This document shows, piece by piece, positions 27,247-34,741 of a stretch of DNA of 64,000 nucleotides (position 1 is its first letter; the number at the start of each line of letters is the position of its first letter). Both the position numbers and the translations under genes were made by a program. Source of the stretch: Streptacidiphilus sp. PB12-B1b (lineage in GTDB: Bacteria > Actinomycetota > Actinomycetes > Streptomycetales > Streptomycetaceae); contig NZ_CP048405.1 in assembly GCF_014084125.1 (NCBI RefSeq), positions 6,076,001 through 6,140,000 of the forward strand, read 5' to 3'. The notes under the pieces were generated by a model. The model made no database searches and was not told the DNA's origin. It was given only the letters and a program-made list of their open reading frames with translations.

Positions 27247-28191
27247 CTATTCGGCGACGGCGACGTAGTGCCACAACTCGCCGTTGTAGTCCTGCGGCTT
27301 CTCCTGCTCGCTGAGGTCGACGTCGACCCCGGCCGGTTCCAGGGCCTGCCGCAGCCGCTCGACCATCCCGTCGCTCAGGAAGTGGTGGTGCAGGTCGAGC
27401 CGCTTGAGGTGGGTGAGCGGCTGGCCCGACAGCAGGGCCTCGGCCCCGGCGTCGGTGAGCACGCCCATGGACAGGGCCAGCGTCTCCAGCGCGGGCACCA
27501 CCGGGGCGTGGGCGACGGCCTCGGCGATGGCGTCCTCGATATCGCTGTCCTGCAACCCGAGGTGGCGCAGCCGCGGGAAGCGGACCCCGGAGAGCAGCGG
27601 GGCCAGGTCGGCGACGGTGGTGTCGGCCCCGTACTCCTCGGCGCCCAGCCACAGCTCCAGGCGCTCCAGGGCGGGCAGTTCGCTGTCGGATATGCCGCGC
27701 ACCACCGCCGCCGACATGCCGCCGGACTCCAGCCGCAGGGTGCGCAGCGACGCGTGCCGCACCGGCGTGAACTCCCGGTGACCGCCGCGGGCACCGAGCA
27801 CCTCCAGCTCGGGGTAGGCCACCAGCAGTGGTGCCAGGTCGGTCTGTTCGATCCAGGAGATCTCGTTCTCCTCCGAGATGAGGTCCGCCAGGAAGAACGC
27901 CTTGAGGGCCGGGAAGCGGTCCTTGAGGTCGATCACGCGCTGCAGTTCGGGGCCGAGGCTGTCCTCGTACAGGTCCTCGCCCCAGGCGCCGAGCACCAGC
28001 GCGGTGACCCTGGTGGTGTCCACATGGGCCAGGAACCGCTCCCAGATCTGCCCGATGCCGTCGTCGGAGTTCCAGTCGTAGCGGATCCGCCAGGCGACCT
28101 CGTCCGGGGCCGGCAGGTCGTCCGGGATGATGACCGAGGGCAGGTCGTACACCGGCAGCCCGTTCAGCTCGGTCAGGTGTTGTGCGTACAT
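27247..28191 (-). CDS. STM4015 family leucine-rich repeat protein
   Basis: This 314-residue protein opens the five-gene STM4011-4015 operon. The N-terminal part (YAQHLTELNGLPVYDLP) leads into a leucine-rich-repeat-like series, visible as LPALERLELWLG, FPRLRHLGLQDSDIED, PALETLALSMGVLTDAGAE and LTHLKRLDLHHHFLSDG. It ends in a short non-repeat tail, GELWHYVAVAE, which I recall being conserved in the family. The ATG at 28191 is supported by GAGGGAG; the frame open to 28251 lacks such a site. LRR proteins usually bind protein partners, so it may be scaffold, receptor or substrate for the enzymes behind it. Confidence 0.85.
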   Translation of the reverse strand: MYAQHLTELNGLPVYDLPSVIIPDDLPAPDEVAWRIRYDWNSDDGIGQIWERFLAHVDTTRVTALVLGAWGEDLYEDSLGPELQRVIDLKDRFPALKAFFLADLISEENEISWIEQTDLAPLLVAYPELEVLGARGGHREFTPVRHASLRTLRLESGGMSAAVVRGISDSELPALERLELWLGAEEYGADTTVADLAPLLSGVRFPRLRHLGLQDSDIEDAIAEAVAHAPVVPALETLALSMGVLTDAGAEALLSGQPLTHLKRLDLHHHFLSDGMVERLRQALEPAGVDVDLSEQEKPQDYNGELWHYVAVAE

Positions 28192-28377
28192 GGCGGCGGC
28201 TCCCTCGCATGGTCGGACAGTGGCCCTGTTCCTATCAGGTGTGACTGACATCGCGGTTTCAGGGGCCTGGCGAAGGGGAGTCGGGGGCGGCCGCGCGGCC
28301 GGTTGTCAGTGGCGCCTCGTAGTGTCCGGGACATGGAGCCGACGGACCCTCAGCGGGCCGTAGCGGAAGGGGAAGCC

Positions 28378-28704
28378 ATGTTCCGACAGGGAGACGTACT
28401 CCTGGTTCCGATCGCGGAGGGGGCGGTGCCGCCGCTGGTGCACGCCCTCCCCCAGCAGGCGCGGGACGGCCGCGGTCGGCTCGTGCTGGCCCGGGGCGAG
28501 GCGACCGGGCACACGCACGCCGTGGTCGGCCCCGGTTCGCTGGCACGCGAGTCGGACGAGTTCGGCCAGGCGTGGCTGCACCTGGCCGAGGGCGGCCGGG
28601 TGGTGCACGAGGAGCACGCGGCGATAGCGCTGGCCCGGGGCTGGTACCGGATCGTCAGGCAGCGCGAGTACACCCCGGGAAGCCTCCGCGTCGTCGCGGA
28701 CTGA
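28378..28704 (+). CDS. Small conserved protein upstream of DUF6745 gene
   Basis: This is a 108-residue protein of unknown function. It starts MFRQGDVLLVPI, has a central LARGEATGHTHAV motif with two His, and ends in a beta-rich HAAIALARGWYRIVRQREYTPGS segment. The pattern suggests a small beta-barrel with a possible metal- or nucleotide-binding His pair, which is inference. The ATG at 28378 has AAGGGGAA six bases upstream; earlier in-frame starts lack a site. It is followed after 48 bp by a DUF6745 gene with a very strong ribosome site, so the two form an operon. I recall similar proteins next to DUF6745 genes elsewhere. Confidence 0.75.
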   Translation: MFRQGDVLLVPIAEGAVPPLVHALPQQARDGRGRLVLARGEATGHTHAVVGPGSLARESDEFGQAWLHLAEGGRVVHEEHAAIALARGWYRIVRQREYTPGSLRVVAD

Positions 28705-28752
28705 CGTGCCGACAACCACCACGCAGAACTGCCGGATCGAAGGAGATGACGC

Positions 28753-29946
28753 ATGAGCGGTTCGACCTCTACCCACACGGGCACCGACTGGCGGGCCGTG
28801 GCGCTGCGCACCGGGCCCGCCGACCGGGCCGCCGCAGAGGCCGGTGTGCGCGCCGCCTACCGCTCGGCGGGGCTGGCCGAGCCCTGCACGGTGGTCTGGT
28901 TCGACTCACCGCTGCAGGCGACGGCCGCCGCGCTGCTGCTGACCGGAGCCGACGCCGTCGTCCGCGAGGCCGTCGTCCGCGACCCGGCGACAGGCGCACC
29001 GGCCGACAGTGCCGACACCGGAGCCGGAGCCGACGCCGAGCGGGTGCTGGCCGAGGCGGCACGCATCCTCGCCGGGCACGGCGTCGCCGCCGAGCCGGGC
29101 GCTGCGGGCGGCAGCGTCCGCGAGGCCCTGCGCACCGCCCCGTGGGAGGCCGCGCGCCGCCGCAGCCTGACCGCCCTGGGGCCGACCGACTGGTCCGAGC
29201 ACTGGTCCCGGACCGGCGGCGAGCTCTGGCTCCGCATCAGCGATCTGACCCAGCGCATACGCGGCGCGGTGGCCGACCGCCTGGGCGGCCCGGACGATCC
29301 GACCCGACCGGTCGGCCCGGCCCGCTCGGCCGTGCGCCTGGCCATGCTGGACGCGCTCTGCGGTCAGCACGACGCCGCCTGGCTGTCCGCCCTGGCCGAG
29401 GCCCCCGAACTGGACGGCCTGGCCCGCACGGCCGCCGCCGCGGGCTGGTGGTGGCCCTACCGCGATGTGGTCCTGCTGACGGAGCGTCCGATCGCCCTGC
29501 ACCAGGACGAACCGGGCCGACTGCACTGCGCCGACGGCCCCGCGCTGGCCTTCCCGGACGGCTTCGCCCTGCACGCCTGGCGGGGCATGCCGGTCCCGGC
29601 GGGCTTCCTGGACCGCCTGGCCGCGCTGACCGCAGCCGACATCCGCACCGAGGCCAATGCGGAGCTGCGCCGGGTCATGCTCGAGTACTACGGCTACGAG
29701 CGCTACCTCGCCGAGTCCGGCGCCACCCCGGTCCACCGGGACGAGACCGGCGTGCTGTGGCGGATAGAACTGCCCGGGGACGAGGCAGTGGTGACGGTCG
29801 AGGTGGTCAACTCCACTCCGGAGCCGGACGGCAGCCACCGGGTCTACTGGCTCCGGGTGCCGCCGCGCACCCGCACCGCCCGCGAGGGCGTCGCCTGGAC
29901 CTTCGGCCTCACCGCCGAGGAGTACCAGCCCGCGCTCCAGACCTGA
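28753..29946 (+). CDS. DUF6745 domain protein
   Basis: This is a 397-residue cytoplasmic protein of unknown function. The first 220 residues are Ala-rich and helical. The C-terminal DUF6745 region (about 230-397) begins at WWWPYRDVVLLTERPIAL and includes HCADGPALAFPDGFALHAWRG, IRTEANAELRRVMLEYYGYERYL, the segment TPVHRDETGVLWRIEL and a WLRVPPRTRTAREGVAWTF end. The tight Tyr/Trp/Arg conservation suggests a nucleic-acid or nucleotide role, but none is established. Perfect AGGAG lies seven bases before the ATG. It is paired with the small MFRQGDV protein and sits head-to-head with the STM4015 operon. Confidence 0.82.
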   Translation: MSGSTSTHTGTDWRAVALRTGPADRAAAEAGVRAAYRSAGLAEPCTVVWFDSPLQATAAALLLTGADAVVREAVVRDPATGAPADSADTGAGADAERVLAEAARILAGHGVAAEPGAAGGSVREALRTAPWEAARRRSLTALGPTDWSEHWSRTGGELWLRISDLTQRIRGAVADRLGGPDDPTRPVGPARSAVRLAMLDALCGQHDAAWLSALAEAPELDGLARTAAAAGWWWPYRDVVLLTERPIALHQDEPGRLHCADGPALAFPDGFALHAWRGMPVPAGFLDRLAALTAADIRTEANAELRRVMLEYYGYERYLAESGATPVHRDETGVLWRIELPGDEAVVTVEVVNSTPEPDGSHRVYWLRVPPRTRTAREGVAWTFGLTAEEYQPALQT

Positions 29947-29962
29947 CCACGGGCGCGGCGAT

Positions 29963-29981
29963 CGGCGGCGACTCGCCGCCG
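29963..29981 (+). terminator. Short hairpin after the DUF6745 gene
   Basis: An 8-bp stem CGGCGGCG/CGCCGCCG (29963-29970 with 29974-29981) with a 3-base loop lies 17 bases after the stop codon. It is a plausible terminator without a T-tract. Confidence 0.5.
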
Positions 29982-30057
29982 TGCGGGTGAGGGTGCCGGG
30001 TTCCCGGCCCCGCGCACGGTAGCTGTATGCGCACACACCGTCAAACAGGAGGTAGTC

Positions 30058-30480
30058 GTGCGAGGTCGTCTTGCTGTCGTGGGGGCCGTCGGGGTCCTGG
30101 TCGTCTGGGCCGCGGGCCCGGCGGGCGCGGAGGTCGGCGACACCGTGTCGGCCAACCCCACCGGAGTGATCGCCAAGGACGGGACGGTCACCCTGTCCGG
30201 CACGTACCAGTGCGAGTCGTCCACCGGAACGGTGGTCAGCAGCACGCTCGTCTCCGGCTCCACCTACAGCAGCATCGGCGGCAGCGCGCCCGCCGTCTGC
30301 GACGGCGCGGAGCACACCTGGCAGAACACGGGCAAGCCCTTCCCGGCGGCCTCGGCCGGCCCGGTCACGGTGGAGGTGTCCCTGGTCCAGCTGCAGTGGA
30401 CGCCGTCCTCCCTCATCCCGCAGATCGACCGCCTGGCCGACCAGCGCCAACAGGTCACCCTGGTCCCCACCGCCGGCTGA
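30058..30480 (+). CDS. Secreted DUF6299-like protein
   Basis: This 140-residue protein has a signal peptide (MRGRLAVVGAVGVLVVWAAGPAGA, residues 1-24) and a small beta-rich mature domain. GTVTLSGTYQCESSTG and APAVCDGAEHTWQNTG carry two Cys that could form a disulfide. The pattern matches DUF6299 secreted actinobacterial proteins of unknown role. The GTG at 30058 is preceded by an excellent CAGGAGGTAG site. It is convergent with rtcB across 88 bp. The family assignment is from memory and less certain than the secretion call. Confidence 0.75.
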   Translation: MRGRLAVVGAVGVLVVWAAGPAGAEVGDTVSANPTGVIAKDGTVTLSGTYQCESSTGTVVSSTLVSGSTYSSIGGSAPAVCDGAEHTWQNTGKPFPAASAGPVTVEVSLVQLQWTPSSLIPQIDRLADQRQQVTLVPTAG

Positions 30481-30494
30481 CCCCGCCCCCGCGC

Positions 30495-30546
30495 CGTCGG
30501 CCGGCCCCGCGCCCCTCCCCTGTCCGGGCCCCGCACCCGGCCGACG
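30495..30546. terminator. Weak hairpin between convergent DUF6299 and rtcB genes
   Basis: A 10-bp stem, CGTCGGCCGG (30495-30504) with CCGGCCGACG (30537-30546), has a 32-base GC-rich loop. It is a possible terminator for either gene. Confidence 0.35.
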
Positions 30547-30568
30547 CGCCCCCCAGCGGGCACGCAAC

Positions 30569-31762
30569 TCAACCCTTGACGCAGACGAGCTGCTTGAGCT
30601 GGGCGACGACCTCGACCAGGTCGGTCTGCTGGGCCATGACCTTCTCGATGGGCTTGTACGCGCCCGGGATCTCGTCCACGACGCCGGAGTCCTTGCGGCA
30701 CTCCACGCCGCGGGTCTGCTCCTCCAGGTCGCGGACGCCGAACTTCTTCTTGGCCGCCGTCCGGGACATCTTCCGGCCCGCGCCGTGCGAGGCCGAGTTG
30801 AAGGCGGCCTCGTTGCCCAGGCCCTTGACGATGTACGAGCCGGTGCCCATGGAGCCCGGGATGATGCCGAACTCGCCGGAGCCCGCGCGGATCGCGCCCT
30901 TGCGGGTCACCAGCAGCTCCTGGCCGTCGTACGTCTCCTCGCTGACGTAGTTGTGGTGGCAGCTGATGACCTGGTCGAAGGTGACCTTGGCGCGGGCGAA
31001 CTCCTTGCGGACGACGGTCTGGAAGAGCGCCATCATCAGGGCGCGGTTGTGCTTGGCGTACTCCTGGGCCCAGAAGAGGTCCTGGCGGTAGGCGGCCATC
31101 TGCGGGGTGTCCGAGATGAAGACGGCGAGGTCGCGGTCGACCAGGCCCTGGTTGTGCGGCAGCGAACGGGCCACGTTCATGTGGTGCTCCGCCAGTTCCT
31201 TGCCGATGTTGCGGGAGCCGGAGTGCAGCATCAGCCAGACCGAGCCGCTGGTGTCGAGGCAGAACTCCACGAAGTGGTTGCCGCTGCCGAGCGAGCCCAT
31301 CTGCGCCATGGCGCGCTCCCGGCGCCCGTGCACCTGCGGGGCGATGCCGTCGAAGCGGGACCAGAAGTCGTCCCACCCGGCGGTCGGGTAGCCGTGCAGG
31401 GTGCGCGGGTCGACCACCTCGGCGTGGGCGGCCCGGCCGACCGGGATGGCCTCCTCGATCTTCGAGCGGAGCCGGCCGAGGTTGTCCGGCAGGTCGCGGG
31501 CGGTGAGCGAGGTCCTGACCGCGCTCATGCCGCAGCCGATGTCCACGCCGACGGCGGCCGGGCACACGGCGCCCTTCATGGCGATGACGGACCCCACGGT
31601 CGCGCCCTTGCCCAGGTGGACGTCGGGCATGACGGCCAGGCCCTGGATCCACGGCAGGGTGGAGATGTTGCGCAGCTGCTGCATGGCCTGGCTCTCGACC
31701 GCAGCCGGATCGGTCCACATCCGTATGGGTACGCGGACGCCGGGGACCTGGGTGTACGACAT
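30569..31762 (-). CDS. rtcB: RNA-splicing ligase RtcB
   Basis: This 397-residue RtcB ligase joins 2',3'-cyclic phosphate or 3'-phosphate RNA ends to 5'-OH ends using GTP and Mn. Signatures are MPDVHLGKGATVGSVI, GVDIGCGMSAVRT with metal-binding Cys77, GSLGSGNHFVEF, LMLHSGSRNIGKEL and NSASHGAGRKMSR, where His326 is the predicted guanylylated residue. The size fits the short bacterial RtcB class. There is no archease or RtcA gene nearby. A 27-codon ORF with a strong ribosome site lies 81 bases upstream on the same strand and may be a leader. The call is secure; the cellular RNA substrate is unknown. Confidence 0.95.
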   Translation of the reverse strand: MSYTQVPGVRVPIRMWTDPAAVESQAMQQLRNISTLPWIQGLAVMPDVHLGKGATVGSVIAMKGAVCPAAVGVDIGCGMSAVRTSLTARDLPDNLGRLRSKIEEAIPVGRAAHAEVVDPRTLHGYPTAGWDDFWSRFDGIAPQVHGRRERAMAQMGSLGSGNHFVEFCLDTSGSVWLMLHSGSRNIGKELAEHHMNVARSLPHNQGLVDRDLAVFISDTPQMAAYRQDLFWAQEYAKHNRALMMALFQTVVRKEFARAKVTFDQVISCHHNYVSEETYDGQELLVTRKGAIRAGSGEFGIIPGSMGTGSYIVKGLGNEAAFNSASHGAGRKMSRTAAKKKFGVRDLEEQTRGVECRKDSGVVDEIPGAYKPIEKVMAQQTDLVEVVAQLKQLVCVKG

Positions 31763-31843
31763 GGTGCTTCGACCTCCGGGGTCGGTGAAAGTCTACGTCT
31801 GTTGCCGTACGAACGACCGGTACGGCGCGGGTGAGGCGGGTGC

Positions 31844-31927
31844 TCAGCTCTGTGGAGTGGCGGCGGAGGGGCGTCGCCCGGGGGAGGTGCGCACGCTGAC
31901 GCGTCCGCGTATCGACTCGACCCGCAT
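31844..31927 (-). CDS. Short leader-like ORF upstream of rtcB
   Basis: This is a 27-residue, Arg/Ser-rich basic peptide beginning MRVESIRGRVSVRTSPG. GAGGAGG lies 7-8 bases before the ATG, which is a much better ribosome site than that of most genes here. It ends 81 bases before rtcB on the same strand. The MRxxSIRxRxxVR start resembles the short putative leader peptides common in actinomycetes, though it lacks the Cys of cysteine-responsive ones. It may control rtcB translation. Its reality as a translated peptide is unproven. Confidence 0.5.
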   Translation of the reverse strand: MRVESIRGRVSVRTSPGRRPSAATPQS

Positions 31928-32026
31928 GGTGATGCCTCCTCTCCACCGCCGGGGACCGGCTCGAATGCCGGTCGCAGGCACTATCTAGCCACGCCGCAGA
32001 AGGGCGGTGCAACGCGTTTTCCGCGC

Positions 32027-32073
32027 ACGGCAGCGGCCCCCGTCTCTGTGTTCGAGGCGGGGGCCGCTGCCGT
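32027..32073 (-). terminator. Strong hairpin terminator after the MFS exporter gene
   Basis: A perfect 16-bp stem ACGGCAGCGGCCCCCG is formed by 32027-32042 and 32058-32073 with a 15-base loop. It lies about 60 bases past the stop codon of the leftward exporter gene. Confidence 0.85.
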
Positions 32074-32134
32074 GGTCCGGCCGGTCGCAGCAGATGTGAC
32101 GCCGCGTCAGTCCGGTTGGGTGTTCAGGGGTGGA

Positions 32135-33643
32135 TCAGTGCAGGACCATCGGCACCGAGGCGTCGCCGATCTCCTCGCCGACACCGCCGGCGACCGGGGC
32201 CACCGCTTCGCGGCCGACGTTGACCAGGGTGAGGGCGATCGCCGCCGCCACCACCAGGATGCCGACCGCGACCCAGATCGCGGCGACGTAGCCGTGCACC
32301 GAGGCCTGGTTGATCAGGGCCGGGTTGCCGCCGTGGGCCTTGAGGTAGCTGGTGGTGGCGTTGACCGCGACCGTGCTGAGCAGCGCGGTCCCGATCGAGC
32401 CGCCGACCTGCTGCGAGGTGTTGATCATCGCCGAGGCGACACCCGCGTCCGCGGCCTGGACCCGGTAGGAGGACAGGCTCATGGCGGGCATGAAGGCGGT
32501 ACCCATGCCCAGGCCGAGCAGGATCAGGCCGGGCAGGATCACCGACGCGTAGGAGCTGGTGACCGAGAGCCGGGTGAGGATCAGCATGCCGACCGCGGCG
32601 ACGACGAAGCCGGGGCCCATCAGCAGGCGCGGCGGGACGCGGGTCATCAGCCGGGCGCCGATCTGGGTGGAGCCGGTGATCATGCCCGCGATCATGGGCA
32701 GGAAGGCGACGCCGGTCATGACCGGGCTGTAGCCCTTGATCTGCTGCAGGTAGTAGGTCAGGAAGAGGAACAGGCCGAACATCCCGATGATGGCCAGGCC
32801 CAGCGAGAGGTAGACACCGCCGCGGTTGCGGTTGGTGATCACGCGCAGCGGCAGCAACGGGGCCTTGACCTTGGCCTCGACCAGGACGAAGGCGGCGAGC
32901 AGGACCACCGAGGCGGCGAACATGCCGAGCGTGATGCCGGCGCCCCAGCCGTTGGTGGACGCCTTGGTGAAGCCGTAGACCAGCGCGACCAGGCCGGTGG
33001 TGGCGAGCACCACGCCGGGGATGTCGAGCTTGTTGCGGTTGCGCGAGCCCTCGGGCTCGTGGATGTAGGCGACCGCGCCGATGGCGGCGATCACGGCGAA
33101 GAAGATGTTGATGAACAGGGCCCAGCGCCAGTTGGCGTACTGGGTGAGCACGCCGCCGAGGATCAGGCCGACGGCGCCGCCGGCACCGGCGATGGCGCCG
33201 AAGATGCCGAACGCCTTGGCGCGCTCCTTGGCCTCGGTGAAGGTCACCGCGAGCAGCGAGAGCGCGGCCGGTGCGAGCAGCGCGCCGAAGACGCCCTGCA
33301 GGGCGCGGGCGCCGAGCAGCATGGCCTCGTTGACGGCGGAGCCGCCGAGCGCGGAGGCCAGGGCGAAGCCGACCAGGCCGATGATGAAGGCGCGCTTGCG
33401 TCCCCACAGGTCGGAGATGCGTCCGCCGAAGAGCAGCAGGCCGCCGAAGGCCAGGCTGTAGGCGGTGATGACCCACTGCCGGTCGGCGTTGGAGATGTGC
33501 AGCGACGCCTGGGCGTGCGGCAGGGCGATGTTCACCACGGTGGCGTCGAGGACCACCATGAGCTGGGCGATGGCTATGAAGGCCAGTGCTTTCCAGCGCT
33601 GCGGGTGCGGCTGGACTGGTACGGACGAACCGGTCTCGGGCAT
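32135..33643 (-). CDS. DHA2 family MFS drug exporter (EmrB/QacA-like)
   Basis: This is a 502-residue membrane protein with about fourteen hydrophobic helices. It has the DHA2 signatures LDATVVNIALPHAQASL (motif D1-like), GRISDLWGRKRAFI (motif A), GARALQGVFGALLAPAALSLL and the motif C-like GAIAGAGGAVGLILGGVL. Members export drugs by proton antiport. It is transcribed in the same direction as, and 110 bp after, a TetR regulator whose product probably represses it. A 10-bp inverted repeat sits in its promoter gap. A strong terminator follows. The substrate range cannot be read from the sequence. Confidence 0.93.
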   Translation of the reverse strand: MPETGSSVPVQPHPQRWKALAFIAIAQLMVVLDATVVNIALPHAQASLHISNADRQWVITAYSLAFGGLLLFGGRISDLWGRKRAFIIGLVGFALASALGGSAVNEAMLLGARALQGVFGALLAPAALSLLAVTFTEAKERAKAFGIFGAIAGAGGAVGLILGGVLTQYANWRWALFINIFFAVIAAIGAVAYIHEPEGSRNRNKLDIPGVVLATTGLVALVYGFTKASTNGWGAGITLGMFAASVVLLAAFVLVEAKVKAPLLPLRVITNRNRGGVYLSLGLAIIGMFGLFLFLTYYLQQIKGYSPVMTGVAFLPMIAGMITGSTQIGARLMTRVPPRLLMGPGFVVAAVGMLILTRLSVTSSYASVILPGLILLGLGMGTAFMPAMSLSSYRVQAADAGVASAMINTSQQVGGSIGTALLSTVAVNATTSYLKAHGGNPALINQASVHGYVAAIWVAVGILVVAAAIALTLVNVGREAVAPVAGGVGEEIGDASVPMVLH

Positions 33644-33660
33644 GGGTGTTTCCCAGGTCT

Positions 33661-33692
33661 GTGTGTCAGTGGGCGAATCACGACTGACACAC
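33661..33692. promoter_or_regulatory. Inverted repeat between tetR and the exporter gene
   Basis: GTGTGTCAGT (33661-33670) and ACTGACACAC (33683-33692) are perfect 10-bp arms around 12 bases. The site lies about 18-50 bases upstream of the exporter start codon, where a TetR-type operator would sit. A terminator hairpin for tetR is the alternative. Confidence 0.6.
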
Positions 33693-33752
33693 CGTCAATG
33701 TGTGCCTGTCGAATATGAGTTGTTCAGTGGTCGAGTGTTCGTCGGTCGGTGT

Positions 33753-34415
33753 TCAACGTTCCGACAGCGCCGTGCAGTCGCGGCGCAGGTCCATGAGGGT
33801 GACCGGACGCCCGGGGAGGGCGGACCGGCCGGGTGCGCGCAGCCCGTCGAGGAAGAGTTGCAGGCTGCGGTGCACGAAGAGGTCGTGGTCGGTGGAGTCG
33901 GACCCCGGCAGCGGCCGGGCCATCTGGGCCGCGACGGTGAGGATGTCACCGGCGCCGACGTCGGTACGGAGGCCGCCCTCCGCCTGGGCCTTCTCGATGA
34001 TGGCCTCGACCGCACTGTCGAGGCGGTTCTGCGCGGCGAGCAGCTCCGGTTCGGCCGGATCCATCCACTCGGCGAACATCGGGCACAGCGCGCCGACCTT
34101 CCATTCGACCGCGCCGTGGACGACCTGCTCCAGGGCGTCGAACGCCTGGTCGGCCTCGGCGATCATCACCTCGGCCTGGGTCGCCATCGTATCGAAGACG
34201 GAGAGCACGACGCTGCGCGACAGCTCCCGCCGGTCCGGGAAGTGCCGGTACAGCGTGGCGTTCCCGACCCCGGCCCTGCGGGCGATCTCGTCCAGCGGGG
34301 CATCCGGCCCGAACTCGACGAACACCTCCTGCGCGGCGGCGACGATACGCTCGCGGTTGCGGGTGGCGTCCGCGCGCAGCCGCGGGGCGCCGGTCTTGGC
34401 GATGAGGTCGGTCAT
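33753..34415 (-). CDS. TetR family transcriptional regulator
   Basis: This 220-residue regulator has an N-terminal TetR helix-turn-helix (NRERIVAAAQEVFVEFGPDAPLDEIARRAGVGNATLYRHFPDRREL) and a divergent ligand-binding domain. The gene lies just upstream of a DHA2 exporter on the same strand, the usual local-repressor arrangement, and a perfect inverted repeat lies between them. The ATG at 34415 starts MTDLIAKTGAPRLRADATRN. Its own upstream region has GGGGA-N5-TCCCC and a Crp-like palindrome. The inducing ligand is unknown. Confidence 0.93.
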   Translation of the reverse strand: MTDLIAKTGAPRLRADATRNRERIVAAAQEVFVEFGPDAPLDEIARRAGVGNATLYRHFPDRRELSRSVVLSVFDTMATQAEVMIAEADQAFDALEQVVHGAVEWKVGALCPMFAEWMDPAEPELLAAQNRLDSAVEAIIEKAQAEGGLRTDVGAGDILTVAAQMARPLPGSDSTDHDLFVHRSLQLFLDGLRAPGRSALPGRPVTLMDLRRDCTALSER

Positions 34416-34543
34416 GGCGCGCTCCTTAGCTGCTCGTACGGTCCGGACGGGTGCCGTGCCTGCGAAGAACCGGGGAAAGGTCCCCCGCTTACTCAGTCAA
34501 TCAGCTAAACGGGGAACAGCTCCCCGGAAAGTCCCCAGATTGA

Positions 34544-34559
34544 TGTGACGCCCGTCACA
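34544..34559. promoter_or_regulatory. Crp-type palindrome
   Basis: TGTGACGCCCGTCACA is a perfect TGTGA-N6-TCACA palindrome and also matches the streptomycete Crp pattern GTG-N6-GNCAC. It lies about 130 bases upstream of the tetR start codon. Confidence 0.55.
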
Positions 34560-34662
34560 CTTGCCCGGTTTTGGCGGCCTGCTCACTGTCCGCACCCTTG
34601 GCCTGACGCGCTGGTGATGGTATCGGCGGGCCGCAGCAGGGCCGGGCAGCACTACAGGAAGC

Positions 34663-34697
34663 GGCCGGGGCCCGGGCCCGGAAACGCGGCCCCGGCC
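34663..34697 (-). terminator. Hairpin terminator after the M16 peptidase pair
   Basis: A 10-bp stem GGCCGGGGCC (34663-34672) pairs with GGCCCCGGCC (34688-34697) around a 15-base loop, 45 bases after the stop codon at 34742. Confidence 0.65.
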
Positions 34698-34741
34698 CCG
34701 GCCGGTGGTGTCAGTTGTCAGATTGTCGGCTTGCCGGGCTG

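Larger units (their letters stand above)
34416..34741. other. Intergenic region upstream of tetR
   Basis: This 326-base gap has no gene. From left to right it holds a GGGGA-ACAGC-TCCCC inverted repeat (34511-34525), the Crp-like site at 34544-34559 and a GC hairpin at 34663-34697 that probably ends the M16 peptidase operon. Confidence 0.55.

Noticed and set aside
26099-28210. A 703-codon open frame covering the STM4014 region and beyond.
   Set aside because: Only the part after 27238 has ATP-grasp homology; the rest is the STM4015 gene in another frame with Arg/Pro/Gly-rich nonsense composition.
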